Positions 15,356 through 24,378 of a stretch of DNA of 64,000 nt are shown piece by piece. The notes under the pieces are model-generated. The model worked only from the letters and a program-made list of their open reading frames with translations. It was not told the origin of the DNA and made no database searches. Every line of letters begins with the position of its first letter. The first letter of the stretch is position 1. A program made the translations under genes and the position numbers. The DNA comes from Pseudonocardiales bacterium. GTDB lineage: Bacteria > Actinomycetota > Actinomycetes > Mycobacteriales > Pseudonocardiaceae. Location of the stretch: contig JAFATA010000003.1 in assembly GCA_019244165.1 (NCBI GenBank), positions 26,179-90,178 of the forward strand, in the 5' to 3' direction.

Positions 15356-16813
15356 TTAGGTGGACCACGGGATCGTGGGTAAGGGCAGTGTTGGCGGGTG
15401 GAGAAACGGTGGGGGCGCGGAGAGGTTGAGAAGACCCCACGGGGCGAGGGCGCTGGCGTCCCGGCGGGTTAAGGGTGGCAGGTTCCACTTTTCTTCGATG
15501 AGTTTGAGTGCCGAGGTGTGGTCGAACGGGGTCGGGGACACGTAGTCGCGTTTGGCGTAGGGACAGACGACGACGGCGGGCACCCGGAACCCGTAGTGGT
15601 CGTAACGCCCCTCGCCGGGATCCGGCCAACGGTGCCGCGGCCATATCCCGGAATGTTGGAGGAGCCATCGCAGCGGCCCGGTGCTGCCAGCAAGGCTGCG
15701 CGGGAGCACGTCGTCGGGTTCGGCTGCTGGTGGTGGTGGCACGTGATCGTAGTATCCGCCGTGTTCGTCGTAGAGCCAGATGAGCAGGGTGTGTGGCCAG
15801 GCCGGACCGCGCATGACAGCGTTGATCACTGCGGCGGAGAAACCCTCTCCGAGGCGAATGTCTTGCGGGTTTTCCTCCGAGTACACCTCAAAGTCGGGGT
15901 CGACAATGCTCACCGGTGGTAGCGTGCCCGCCGCAGCGTGGTGGAAGAAGTGTTCGATGTGGCGGAGGTGGCCGATCGTTTGCACGAGCCCCAGGGGGTA
16001 CATGTTCGCTGTGCACTGGAGTTCCCCTTGGACGCTGTGTTCGATCCCAGGCAGCAACTGCTGGGCCAGCAACCTCGCTGCGCGGGCAACGCGCAGGCCG
16101 GCGGCGCCGGCGAGTTGCGGGCCGAGCAGGCGCAGAGCCGGGACGTGGTGGTAGTTGACCCACCCAATGCCGTGCCGGTTAAGCAGGTCGAAGAGGGTGC
16201 CGGTTCGGGGGTAGTCGATGAGGCCGGGGATCGAGTCGTCGATCAGGCCATGCGCGGTGGCCGCGATGAAAAAGCGCCGGTTGGGGAACGTCGGGCCCAA
16301 GCAGGAGCAGAACCAGCGCTCGGCGAGGGGGAAGGTCCGCGCGAGCCCGGCGTAGAACGGGAGGTCTTCGGCGTCCCAGTAGCCCATGACCACTGTGGCG
16401 TCGTCATCGGTGGCGATGTCCTGGATGCTGGTCACGAACCCCTCGTTGCGGCCGTGGTCGAACTGCAGATGGCTGCGCTGCCACGTCTGGGAGGGCACAT
16501 GCTCCTTCTGCTTGGTAGTGGGCAGGTGGTGCGCGGGCACGGGGGTACCGTCGCGGTAGCGGTTCACCGGTGGGGGGTTAGGCAGCCCGTCACCGCGGCC
16601 CAGCGTGCCCAAGTAGTTGTCGAACGAGTGGTTTTCCATCATCAACAACACGATGTGCCGGATCTGCGGGACCCGGTCCGTGCCGGGCGGCAGCGAGGGG
16701 TCCGGCAGCATCTCCCGGTCCCGGGCAGCGTCACGATGCCGCAGCCGCCGCTGACCCGACACCTGGTCCCATCGCTGCCACATCTCCGGTCTCCCTACGT
16801 CCTCGCCCATCAT
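15356..16813 (-). CDS. phospholipase C / acid phosphatase family phosphoesterase
   Basis: A 485-residue protein of the phosphoesterase superfamily: IRHIVLLMMENHSFDNYLG at the N-terminus, WFCSCLGPTFPNRRFFIAAT, SIVDPDFEVYSEENPQDIRL, LLIWLYDEHGGYYDHVPPP and FRVPAVVVCPYAKRDYVSPT. These segments supply the metal ligands and active site of phospholipase C/AcpA-type enzymes. No export signal is apparent, since the N-terminus is charged (MMGEDVGRPEMWQRWDQ). Most relatives are secreted, so a cytosolic form or a missed start remains possible. It starts 27 bp from the divergent HAD gene. Confidence 0.85.
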   Translation of the reverse strand: MMGEDVGRPEMWQRWDQVSGQRRLRHRDAARDREMLPDPSLPPGTDRVPQIRHIVLLMMENHSFDNYLGTLGRGDGLPNPPPVNRYRDGTPVPAHHLPTTKQKEHVPSQTWQRSHLQFDHGRNEGFVTSIQDIATDDDATVVMGYWDAEDLPFYAGLARTFPLAERWFCSCLGPTFPNRRFFIAATAHGLIDDSIPGLIDYPRTGTLFDLLNRHGIGWVNYHHVPALRLLGPQLAGAAGLRVARAARLLAQQLLPGIEHSVQGELQCTANMYPLGLVQTIGHLRHIEHFFHHAAAGTLPPVSIVDPDFEVYSEENPQDIRLGEGFSAAVINAVMRGPAWPHTLLIWLYDEHGGYYDHVPPPPAAEPDDVLPRSLAGSTGPLRWLLQHSGIWPRHRWPDPGEGRYDHYGFRVPAVVVCPYAKRDYVSPTPFDHTSALKLIEEKWNLPPLTRRDASALAPWGLLNLSAPPPFLHPPTLPLPTIPWST

Positions 16814-16840
16814 CGTGGTTCTGATGCGACGGAGGCGTGA

Positions 16841-17515
16841 ATGGTGACAGACGGGGTGCAGGCGGTGGTGTTCGACCTCGATGGCGTGCTGGTGGATTCG
16901 GAGGGGTTGTGGGACGTCGTGCGCCGGGGTGTTGCCGCCGAAGCCGGCCGACCCTGGCCCGCGCAGGCGACCCGGGCGATGCAGGGCATGAGTACCGCGG
17001 AGTGGTCGGCGTACCTGACGGAGGTGGTGGGCGTGCCCGGTGCGCCGCAGCAGGTGGCGGCCACCGTCGTGGAGCGGATGGCCGCTCAGTACCACGCGCG
17101 GCTGCCGCTGTACCCGGGTGCGCTGGAGGTGGTCCAGCGGCTGGGGCGCCGCTGGCCTTTGGGGCTCGCGTCATCCTCACCCCGGCGGCTGATCGACACC
17201 GTGCTGCAGGCAGCCGGGTTAGCGCGGTGGTTTCCGGTCAGCATCTCCACGGAGGAGGTGGAGGCGGGGAAGCCCTCACCCGTGGTGTACCAGACCGTGG
17301 TGCAGCGGCTCGGCGTGGACCCCTCGCGGGCGATCGCGATCGAGGACTCCAGCAACGGGCTGCGCTCGGCCGCTGCGGCCGGATTGGGGGTACTCGCCGT
17401 GCCCAACGCGGCCTTCCCGCCCTCCGAGGACGCGCTGGCGCTGGCTGAGGTCGTCGTGGACTCCCTCCAGGAGATCACCCCGGAGCTGGTGGCCTCAATG
17501 GGCCGCAGCGGCTAG
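16841..17515 (+). CDS. HAD-superfamily phosphatase / beta-phosphoglucomutase-like
   Basis: All four HAD motifs are visible in this 224-residue protein: FDLDGVLVDSE (nucleophile and acid Asp), LASSSPRRLI, the Lys in EEVEAGKPSP and IEDSSNG. The helical cap between motifs I and II is of the C1 type found in beta-phosphoglucomutases and phosphoglycolate or sugar phosphatases. It would dephosphorylate or isomerise a small sugar phosphate in the cytosol. It is divergently paired with the phosphoesterase gene. Confidence 0.85.
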   Translation: MVTDGVQAVVFDLDGVLVDSEGLWDVVRRGVAAEAGRPWPAQATRAMQGMSTAEWSAYLTEVVGVPGAPQQVAATVVERMAAQYHARLPLYPGALEVVQRLGRRWPLGLASSSPRRLIDTVLQAAGLARWFPVSISTEEVEAGKPSPVVYQTVVQRLGVDPSRAIAIEDSSNGLRSAAAAGLGVLAVPNAAFPPSEDALALAEVVVDSLQEITPELVASMGRSG

Positions 17516-17546
17516 GTCGTGCCCCGTAGATCACTGAACGAGGGGG

Positions 17547-17636
17547 TGCTCTCCGTGTCATGCCACTGGCCGCTACCCCCTGCACGAGGTGCACCCCGAG
17601 GTGTCCTTCGCCGCCATGAACGGCATCCAGTACTAA
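17547..17636 (+). pseudogene. DUF429 family remnant
   Basis: A short plus-strand frame reads RYPLHEVHPEVSFAAMNG and stops at TAA 17634-17636. EVHPEVSFAAMNG is the signature of DUF429 (RNase H-fold) proteins, which normally run over 220 residues with a further 60 or so after this motif. Only about 30 codons persist, with no start and no C-terminal half, so this is a deletion scar between the HAD gene and the methyltransferase. Confidence 0.5.
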
Positions 17637-17709
17637 CTGTCTCGGCGTCCGCAGATTGTCACAGGCTGCTGCCACAATCCCGTCGTGTTGCAACTGAACG
17701 TAGTACCAG

Positions 17710-19413
17710 TTGTGGCAGAGTCGAGCCGCGAAGGGGCAGTCGTCAGGATGGGCGGTACTTCGAGTGACCAGGGCTAGCGCCGCACTGCCTGAGCGCCCGG
17801 CCACCGAATACGATCTTGTCCGCTTGGCGGTTGGCTTGGGCGCCGTGACCGTCGGCGGACCGCTCTCACCGGCCGAACGTGACCTCATCGAGACGGCGGA
17901 GGCTCTCGGTGATGGGCCCGGTGCAGGGCTCGTGGCCCAGACGGCGGGGCAGATCCTCGCCGGTGCCGATCCTCTCGGTGATCGGTTTTGCACCCTGCGT
18001 TCCGCGGAGGTTCGGCGCAGTTCGGGCGCTGTGTACACCCCGCCCGAACTGGTCGACCCGATGGTTGCGTGGATGCTGGACCAGAACCCGGACCGCGTGG
18101 TGGACGCTGGGACGGGCAGTGGGCGTTTCTCGATGGCCATCGCGCGCACGGCGCCCGAGGTTCCGGTGGTGGCGGTTGATGTGGACCCTCTTGCCACCCT
18201 CATGGTTCGCGGGTCCCTGGCGACTTTACGTGTCGTCACCGCTTCGGTGCTGCAGACGGACTACACGCGCCTCTCGCTCCCGCCCGCCCCCGGACGGACG
18301 GCGTACATCGGGAACCCCCCCTACGTTCGCCACCATCACCTCGCACCTGCGGCGAAGACATGGGCGCACCAGGTCGCCGCCAAGCTGGGTCACACCGTCA
18401 GCGGGTTGGCCGGGCTGCACGCCTACTTCTTCCTCGCCACGGCTGCCATGGGTCGCGCGGGAGACGTTGGGTGCTTTGTGACCTCGGCCGAGTGGTTGGA
18501 CGTCAACTACGGCTCTATCATTCGGCAGCTGCTCCTCGGCGAGCTGGGAGGCGAGGCGATCCACGTTGTGGAGCCGCAGGCGCTGCCTTTCGAGGGCACG
18601 GCAACGACGGCCGTTGTGGTCAACTTCCGGTTCGGCGAACGACCGAGGTCGGTCCGTTTCCGTCCGGTCACGACCCTCGGCGCTCTCGGCGACCTTGCGA
18701 CGACGGGTGAACCCGTGGCTCGGGAGCGTCTCGCCGAGGCTCCCCGCTGGTCCCCCTTCATCCGCACCCGCCGCCAGGTGCCTGAGGGTTACATCGAGCT
18801 GGGCGAGATCTGCCGGGTGCACCGGGGCACGGTCACCGGATCGAACGCCACCTGGGTCGCGCGGGGTGAGGTCAAGCTGCCAAAGTCTGTGCTGTTCCCC
18901 GCGGTCACGAGGGCACGGGAGCTTTTCGAGGCTGGTGACATCCTCAGCGATCCGGGGAGCCTCCGACGCGTGATCGACATCCCGGTGGACCTCGACGAGC
19001 TGGAGCCGGAGGAGCGCAAGCTGGTGGACCGCTTCATCCGGGAGGTGAAGAAGACGTCGGTCCACCAGGGCTACATCGCCAGCCACCGCCGCGCCTGGTG
19101 GTCCGTGGGACTCCGTGAGCCTGCCCCCATCTTGGCGACCTACATGGCCCGCCGCCCTCCGGCCTTCGTCATCAACGCCGCCGAGGCACGCCACATCAAC
19201 ATCGCTCACGGGCTTTACCCACGCCAGGAACTGCCCGGGCACGCGTTGGAGCGCCTGTCCCAGTGCCTCCGGCAATCGATCTCGCTCTCCCAGGGGCGGA
19301 CGTACGCGGGGGGACTGACGAAGTTCGAACCGAAGGAGATGGAACGACTTCCGGTACCTGACCTCGATAGCCTCCTGTCTCATGCGCCTCTCCCCGCCCC
19401 GGTGGTCAGTTGA
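17710..19413 (+). CDS. N6-adenine DNA methyltransferase of a XamI-like R-M system
   Basis: The frame opens with TTG 17710; GTG 17764 is an equally plausible start. SAM-binding motif I is VVDAGTGSGRF and catalytic motif IV is GNPPYVRHHH, the order of gamma-class N6-adenine methyltransferases (Eco57I/XamI group). The RRSSGAVYTPPELVDPMVAW segment before motif I is characteristic. The C-terminal half, with CRVHRGTVTGSNATWVA, is the target recognition region. The restriction gene begins right at its end, giving a two-gene type II system that methylates host DNA against the partner nuclease. Confidence 0.85.
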   Translation: MWQSRAAKGQSSGWAVLRVTRASAALPERPATEYDLVRLAVGLGAVTVGGPLSPAERDLIETAEALGDGPGAGLVAQTAGQILAGADPLGDRFCTLRSAEVRRSSGAVYTPPELVDPMVAWMLDQNPDRVVDAGTGSGRFSMAIARTAPEVPVVAVDVDPLATLMVRGSLATLRVVTASVLQTDYTRLSLPPAPGRTAYIGNPPYVRHHHLAPAAKTWAHQVAAKLGHTVSGLAGLHAYFFLATAAMGRAGDVGCFVTSAEWLDVNYGSIIRQLLLGELGGEAIHVVEPQALPFEGTATTAVVVNFRFGERPRSVRFRPVTTLGALGDLATTGEPVARERLAEAPRWSPFIRTRRQVPEGYIELGEICRVHRGTVTGSNATWVARGEVKLPKSVLFPAVTRARELFEAGDILSDPGSLRRVIDIPVDLDELEPEERKLVDRFIREVKKTSVHQGYIASHRRAWWSVGLREPAPILATYMARRPPAFVINAAEARHINIAHGLYPRQELPGHALERLSQCLRQSISLSQGRTYAGGLTKFEPKEMERLPVPDLDSLLSHAPLPAPVVS

Positions 19414-19441
19414 TCAATTGGAGGTCGGACGCTTAAGGTCC

Positions 19442-20296
19442 ATGGAACTCTTCCGCGAACAGCGCATGGCCGAGCCGCTGGAGGACTACCTCCAGCACTT
19501 CCAGGAAGTGCGGAGCACGGTCGAGAAGCTTCTCGACGAGACGGTCGATCTTTCTCGGCTCCCGACGAGGGCAGTGCCCATTCTCAGTGACCGATCTCTT
19601 CAGGAGGTGGTGCGCTACCTGGCCGGTCCACCGATCTCCGCCGACGACCTCAGGGTGGTGGCTGACGCTAAGCTCTCGCCGTCCGCGCTCTGGGCCGACA
19701 ACCAGATGGCTCAACGGGTGATCGAGACTATCCTCCTGGGGCTCGATCGGCAGCGTTTCCCCTGGGTCAGCGAGGACCGGGCGCCCACCGACACCGAGAA
19801 GGCGGTCGCCATCATGAGTACGGCCGCGCTGGTGGCCGCTCGTCGGGTGATGACCGCTCGGGCCAACGAATCCAAGACCGAGCAGGAACAGAAGGTCAAA
19901 GACGCCCTGAAGGCAGCGGGCTTCCTCGAGGTCGCGCCTCGGGAGATCTCGACCCTGCACAGCGCGCCGGCCGCCGGTGAATACTGCGGCGAAAGCCTTT
20001 TCGGTACTCGCAAAGCTGACATCGTGATCCGTCTCTGGGACCATCGGGTTATGGCTCTGGAATGTAAGGTCAGCAACTCGAGCACCAACTCGGTGAAACG
20101 CCTGAACAACGACGCGGCCGTCAAGGCTGGAGTGTGGATCGGCGAGTTCGGTACCGCTCAAACTGTTCCAGCAGCTGTGCTCGCTGGCGTGTTCAAACGG
20201 CACAACCTGGAGCAAGCTCAGGAGCGGGGACTGGCCATCTGGTGGTCGCACGATCTGAACCAGATGGTCACCTGGATCGAACAAACGAGGCACTAG
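19442..20296 (+). CDS. XamI-family type II restriction endonuclease
   Basis: From ATG 19442 (the frame is open to 19382, overlapping the methyltransferase) the product is 284 residues. The N-terminal half is helical. The C-terminal half holds a PD-(D/E)XK core, RKADIVIRLWDHRVMALECK, followed by SNSSTNSVKRLNNDAA. This spacing and the pairing with an Eco57I/XamI-type methyltransferase identify the XamI family. Known members cut GTCGAC; that specificity is an inference here, and GTCGAC sites are common in the window, as expected if they are protected. Confidence 0.8.
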   Translation: MELFREQRMAEPLEDYLQHFQEVRSTVEKLLDETVDLSRLPTRAVPILSDRSLQEVVRYLAGPPISADDLRVVADAKLSPSALWADNQMAQRVIETILLGLDRQRFPWVSEDRAPTDTEKAVAIMSTAALVAARRVMTARANESKTEQEQKVKDALKAAGFLEVAPREISTLHSAPAAGEYCGESLFGTRKADIVIRLWDHRVMALECKVSNSSTNSVKRLNNDAAVKAGVWIGEFGTAQTVPAAVLAGVFKRHNLEQAQERGLAIWWSHDLNQMVTWIEQTRH

Positions 20297-20359
20297 CGGT
20301 CGCTACGCAGCGTGACGATCCGCGGTTTCGGGTGAGGTCTGCCCGGGTATCCACAGAGC

Positions 20360-21016
20360 GTGACGAAGAACGAAGGTCTCTCCGAGTACCACCGAAAACG
20401 GGATCTGACGGTGTCTGGCGAGCCGGGTGGCCGATCCAAGGCCACCGCGAAGGGGGACAGCCCGCGGTTTGTCGTCCAGCGACATGACGCGTCCAGCCTG
20501 CATTTCGACTTCCGGCTGGAAGTCGATGGTGTGCTCAAGTCGTGGGCGGTGCCCAAAGGACCGTCCACCAATCCGAGCGATAAACGCCTGGCGGCCCGGA
20601 CGGAGGACCATCCGCTGGACTACGCGGAGTTTGAGGGACGGATTCCCGAAGGGCAGTACGGCGCGGGAACCGTAATCGTCTGGGACACGGGCAGCTACCG
20701 CAACCTCACCGAACGCGATGGCAGGCCGGTGCCTGTCGGGCGCGCCATCGAAGAGGGTCACCTGACGGTGTGGTTGGAAGGTGAGAAGCTGGTCGGAGGC
20801 TTCGCGCTCACCAAGGCCAAGCTTCGCGGCGGCGAGCAGTGGCTGCTGGTCAAGAAGGACGACGAGGGCGCCGACCGGCGCCACAAGCCGACCCGAACAC
20901 AGCTGACGTCGGTGCTCTCCGGCCGCACCAACGAGGACCTGGATAACGTGGCTGACCGGCAGACTGGAGACGAGAGCGATGACGGTACCGGTCATCATCC
21001 AATCCCGGGGCGGTGA
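20360..21016 (+). CDS. stand-alone LigD 3'-phosphoesterase
   Basis: The 218-residue product contains the LigD 3'-phosphoesterase domain: RFVVQRHDASSLHFDFRLE with the catalytic His and Asp, SWAVPKGPSTNPSDKRLA, DHPLDYAEFEGRIPEGQYG and ALTKAKLRGGEQWLLVKK. This module trims 3' phosphates and ribonucleotides during non-homologous end joining and is usually fused to ligase and polymerase domains in LigD. Here it is alone. The polymerase module lies 3.4 kb away and no ATP-dependent ligase is in the window. The GTG start at 20360 is chosen; the C-terminal 38 bases overlap the next gene. Confidence 0.85.
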   Translation: MTKNEGLSEYHRKRDLTVSGEPGGRSKATAKGDSPRFVVQRHDASSLHFDFRLEVDGVLKSWAVPKGPSTNPSDKRLAARTEDHPLDYAEFEGRIPEGQYGAGTVIVWDTGSYRNLTERDGRPVPVGRAIEEGHLTVWLEGEKLVGGFALTKAKLRGGEQWLLVKKDDEGADRRHKPTRTQLTSVLSGRTNEDLDNVADRQTGDESDDGTGHHPIPGR

Positions 21017-21620
21017 GCTGCCTGGTGACCTCACCGTTCCCCCCCGGCCGGTGGGTGTCGTGGTGTTCGCCCATGGTTCGGGCAGCTCGCGGCACAGCCG
21101 GCGCAACCGTGCGGTGGCGCAGGCCTTGCAGCGACGGGGTTTCGCCACGTTGTTGCTGGACCTGCTGACCGAGGATGAGGAGCAGGTGGATCTCCGCAGC
21201 CGGCAGTTGCGGTTCGATATCGGCTTGCTGAGCGCTCGGGTGAGCACCGCGGTGGCGCAGGTCCAGGAACACGCCGCCGCCCGAGGGCTGCCGGTGGGAT
21301 TGTTCGGCGCCAGCACCGGGGCGGCCGCCGCGTTGGTCGCGGCCGCCGATGACCACTCCATCCGGGCCGTGGTGTCCCGGGGCGGTCGGCCCGATCTCGC
21401 TGGCGACGCGTTGCGCCGGGTGCAGGCGCCGACGCTGCTCCTCGTCGGAAGCCTCGACGTGCGGGTCCTGGACCTCAACCACCAAGCCAGCCTGCAGGTG
21501 GTGGCGGAAACCAGGATCGAGGTGGTCCAAGGCGCCACCCACCTGTTCGAGGAACCCGGGGCGCTGGAGGAAGTGGCCCGGCTCGCCGGCGACTGGTTCT
21601 ACCAGCACGTTCCGGTGTGA
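20979..21620 (+). CDS. alpha/beta hydrolase (dienelactone hydrolase-like)
   Basis: ATG 20979 begins a 213-residue hydrolase: [20 protein letters not shown] (oxyanion loop), the nucleophile in [12 protein letters not shown], a distal Asp in [12 protein letters not shown] and the catalytic His in [10 protein letters not shown]. Proteins of this type are often near phosphoribosyltransferase or stress genes. The gene overlaps the LigD phosphoesterase by 38 bp, so it is translationally linked to it. The substrate is unknown. Confidence 0.8.
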   Translation: MTVPVIIQSRGGELPGDLTVPPRPVGVVVFAHGSGSSRHSRRNRAVAQALQRRGFATLLLDLLTEDEEQVDLRSRQLRFDIGLLSARVSTAVAQVQEHAAARGLPVGLFGASTGAAAALVAAADDHSIRAVVSRGGRPDLAGDALRRVQAPTLLLVGSLDVRVLDLNHQASLQVVAETRIEVVQGATHLFEEPGALEEVARLAGDWFYQHVPV

Positions 21621-21675
21621 CCTGGAAGGAGTGCCGCCATGGAGCTCGTGGCGGAGACGCCGCGCCAACTATGCC

Positions 21676-22039
21676 GCCCGGGCATCCCGAGCTGCCGGAG
21701 TACCTGCGGCCGGTCGGGCAGCCCGTCTTGATCCCGGGATCCATGGGTACCGCGTCCTACGTGCTCAGCGGCGTCGAAGGGGGTGGCGCCTTCCATTCGA
21801 CCTGCCACGGCGCCGGTCGGGTGCAAAGCCGGCACCAGGCGGCGAAGTCGATCGGCGGCAAGGAGTTGCGCCGCCAGCTGGAACGGCAGGGCATCGCCGT
21901 GCGTGGCGCCTCGGCCCGGGGTCTGGCCGAGGAGGCACCAGCGGCGTACAAGGACGTGACCACCGTGATCGAGGCTGCCGAGGGCGCTGGCTTGTGCCGC
22001 TCGGTGGCCCGGCTGCAACCGCTGGGCGTGGTGAAGGGG
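21676..22039 (+). pseudogene. rtcB: C-terminal remnant of RtcB RNA ligase
   Basis: The segment [15 protein letters not shown], then [30 protein letters not shown] and finally [11 protein letters not shown] is the C-terminal quarter of RtcB, including the His of the guanylylation site loop (CHGAGR). Intact RtcB is about 400-480 residues and normally ends with this VVKG; here about 280-340 N-terminal residues are missing and no stop follows the G. The sequence joins directly to an archease fragment, so a deletion has removed the 5' parts of both genes. Confidence 0.75.
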
Positions 22040-22064
22040 AGCCGAACCGGGATGGACCATCACG

Positions 22065-22325
22065 GTGGATCTCGCCGCCCCCACCGACGAGGACGCGCTG
22101 GTCGCCCTGCTCGATGAGGTCATCTACCTGCTGGACACCGAGTGCGCTGTGCCGCTGGCTGTTCACGTCGAACCGGGCCCGAACAGCGTGCGGGTCCAGC
22201 TGCACCTGGCTGCCGTGGACGGTATCGAACTCACCGGCGCGGTGCCCAAGGCGGTCACCCTGCACGACCTTCACGTCACCGGCGGCCCCGACGGCTGGTG
22301 CTGTGGCGTCACGGTCGACGTCTGA
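22065..22325 (+). pseudogene. archease remnant lacking its N-terminus
   Basis: A GTG at 22065 opens an 86-residue frame. [20 protein letters not shown] and AVPKAVTLHDLHVTGGPDGW, then CGVTVDV, form the C-terminal half of archease, the activator of RtcB. The family normally has about 140 residues with an N-terminal HTADI-type segment carrying a metal-binding Asp, which is absent. It directly follows the RtcB fragment, the natural partner. Unlikely to be functional, although the frame itself is intact. Confidence 0.7.
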
Positions 22326-22328
22326 CGC

Positions 22329-23696
22329 TCAACGCCGCCTGCTTGTCAGGTGCGCGCGCACACTGTCGAGGAACTCGTTAGCCGCCCGAGAGCTGGGATA
22401 CTCCCGGAGACCCTCACAGAACTTTTGAAGTTCATTGACGATACGGGGAGACGACAGACTGAAGATCACAGGCAGCACCCTGCTCCCGATCGCGCACGCC
22501 TGGCCAACCTCGCGTCTGAGCAGCAAACCGCGCATGTACAAGATGGTGGATTCCGAACGATTCCTAGTGAAATGTTCGAGGTTTCCGGCGCCCTTTTCGA
22601 GCAGGTCATCCGCTGCTGTGACCCGGCCCAGGTCCATCAGACACACGCCTGTCTTAGTTGCGAACTCCTCCTCATTCAGGTAGCCGATCCAGTTCGGATC
22701 GTCATCCCGCGGGCCCTCTTCGAAGTGGCTCGCTGACTCGGCGCGCGCCGCGTCACACGCCGAGTCCGCCCCCAGGCTCGCCAGGCCCCGCGCCTGGCGC
22801 AAGGCGAAAATGGTACGCACTCGAGGGGTCGCCCAGGAACCGGCGTGAAGTTGTGCGGCCTCGGCGAACCTCACTGCATCTTTAGGGCGCCCCAGAGCGC
22901 TGGCCTGAACGCTCATGTTCGAGAGAGCGTGTGCCGTTACTTCGTTGTGTCCTGACACTTTGCCGAGGACAAAAGCTTCGGCGTAGAGGTGTCGAGCCAA
23001 CTGCTGAAGACCAGAATCATAGGCGAGCCAGCCCGCTTTGATGAGCATCTCGCCGGTCGCACTCTCAAGCCGTTTACCCACCTCTTCGCCGTACTCGGAC
23101 CGGTCCAACAAGATCCGCGCAGCCCGCACCCCATTGAGAGCGTGCGGGAGCAGCGCTCCGCCGCCTTGGCTGTGGTCAAGAGAGTCGATCTGCTCGATTA
23201 GGCGTTCGGTTCGCTCGACGTGACGCATTCCAACTCGTCTCGGCCGTTCGCCGTTCGCCGAGTATTGCACTTCCGAGAGGAACCACTTCTCTTCTGGCGC
23301 ACTCAGCAAGACCCCGAAACCGAGAGAGAGATCTATAAAATTTCGCCTGAACACTGGGTCACCCGCGTCATCCTTGGTTTGCGACTCCATTGTCGCCGAA
23401 GCTACTAACATCCACCCTGAGGGTGTCCTTGTCCATCTGCGTATAAACCCAAGCTCCGAGACGGGCTTGCCGAACACCCCCTCCAGCAAGACCCGGTACT
23501 TTTCTTGTGGCCACACGACGTCGCCGTTCTCCCACCTCCGGACCATCCGCACATCGCAGACCGTGTGGTAGTCACCTTGCCGGGCTGCCTCTTCGGTGAG
23601 GCGATCCGCCAGGTCCTGCTGGCTACATCCCAGCAGCTCGCGCCAGAGCGCGAGGACCAGATTAGGAATCCGCAACCGCGGAGGCGCCACGGACAT
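22329..23696 (-). CDS. XRE-type regulator with TPR-like C-terminus
   Basis: From ATG 23696 (MSVAPPRLRIPN) a helix-turn-helix spans about residues 8-70 (ELLGCSQQDLADRLTEEAAR and VRMVRRWENGDVVWPQEKYR). About 370 helical residues follow, resembling TPR repeats (HLYAEAFVLGKVSGHNEVTA; CLMDLGRVTAADDLLEKG). This design is common in Streptomyces and Pseudonocardiaceae regulators that may respond to peptide or small-molecule signals. The gene is rather richer in A/T than its neighbours. It ends 4 bp from the archease remnant, convergently, so it may have arrived with the deletion. Confidence 0.75.
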   Translation of the reverse strand: MSVAPPRLRIPNLVLALWRELLGCSQQDLADRLTEEAARQGDYHTVCDVRMVRRWENGDVVWPQEKYRVLLEGVFGKPVSELGFIRRWTRTPSGWMLVASATMESQTKDDAGDPVFRRNFIDLSLGFGVLLSAPEEKWFLSEVQYSANGERPRRVGMRHVERTERLIEQIDSLDHSQGGGALLPHALNGVRAARILLDRSEYGEEVGKRLESATGEMLIKAGWLAYDSGLQQLARHLYAEAFVLGKVSGHNEVTAHALSNMSVQASALGRPKDAVRFAEAAQLHAGSWATPRVRTIFALRQARGLASLGADSACDAARAESASHFEEGPRDDDPNWIGYLNEEEFATKTGVCLMDLGRVTAADDLLEKGAGNLEHFTRNRSESTILYMRGLLLRREVGQACAIGSRVLPVIFSLSSPRIVNELQKFCEGLREYPSSRAANEFLDSVRAHLTSRRR

Positions 23697-23895
23697 CACC
23701 ACGGTAACCCCCTTGCCTGCCCTCGCCACCCGAGGATCCTCCCCCCGGTCCCAAGTATGTCCCCCGAGATGTCCTCGGCTTTGGGCCTCGTTCGCGGTCC
23801 ACTGGTGTCATGTTGTCACCCTCGATTCTGTCCGTCGCCGGTCAGCCCGCATCGGCGTGACACCGATGATCCACAACCCGAGGAGAACATCCACC

Positions 23896-24159
23896 ATGCC
23901 CACCAAGATCACCCGCGTTCCGCTCTGTGACATCGTCTTGCACGACGCCGAAGGCACCGAGATCCGCTGGCAGTGCCGGGTCGAGCAGGTCGCGGTGGAC
24001 AAGGCCGGCGGGGCATACCCCGACCGGCTGCACGAGCCAGGCGACGTCATCGGCCGCAGCGCCCACCTGATCTACGTCCGCTTCGACCACGGCAGCCAAA
24101 CCCCGATCCCCCTGCGCCCCCACCTCGTGCGCGTCCTCGATACGCCGAAGGGTTTCTGA
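23896..24159 (+). CDS. small hypothetical protein (87 aa)
   Basis: ATG 23896 follows GAGGAGAAC at good spacing. The product, MPTKITRVPLCDIVLHDAEG onward, is a compact, probably beta-rich domain ending PHLVRVLDTPKGF, with no signal or membrane segment. I know no family. It precedes the LigD polymerase gene by 220 bp; a possible 36-codon frame (24188-24298) lies between. Confidence 0.55.
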   Translation: MPTKITRVPLCDIVLHDAEGTEIRWQCRVEQVAVDKAGGAYPDRLHEPGDVIGRSAHLIYVRFDHGSQTPIPLRPHLVRVLDTPKGF

Positions 24160-24378
24160 TGCCCCCCACGCCGGAGGCAGGTGCCCGATGAGTGGACCGG
24201 CGCTGGTCCTGTCCATGGTCGACACCCCCAGCGGGTCCGGCCGCCCCGTGCTGTCCTCATGTTGCTTGCCTGGGCCCGAGGTGCCCGCCGAGGCGTGAGC
24301 TGAAGGGGCTGGTCAGACTTATAGCGGACCCAGTTCAGATTTTCGAGAGCCCGCCGAGCAGATGGTGCAGGAAAGCCG

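Noticed and set aside
24188..24298. 36-codon frame between the 87-aa gene and LigD polymerase gene
   Set aside because: Too short and of biased composition to support without conservation data.
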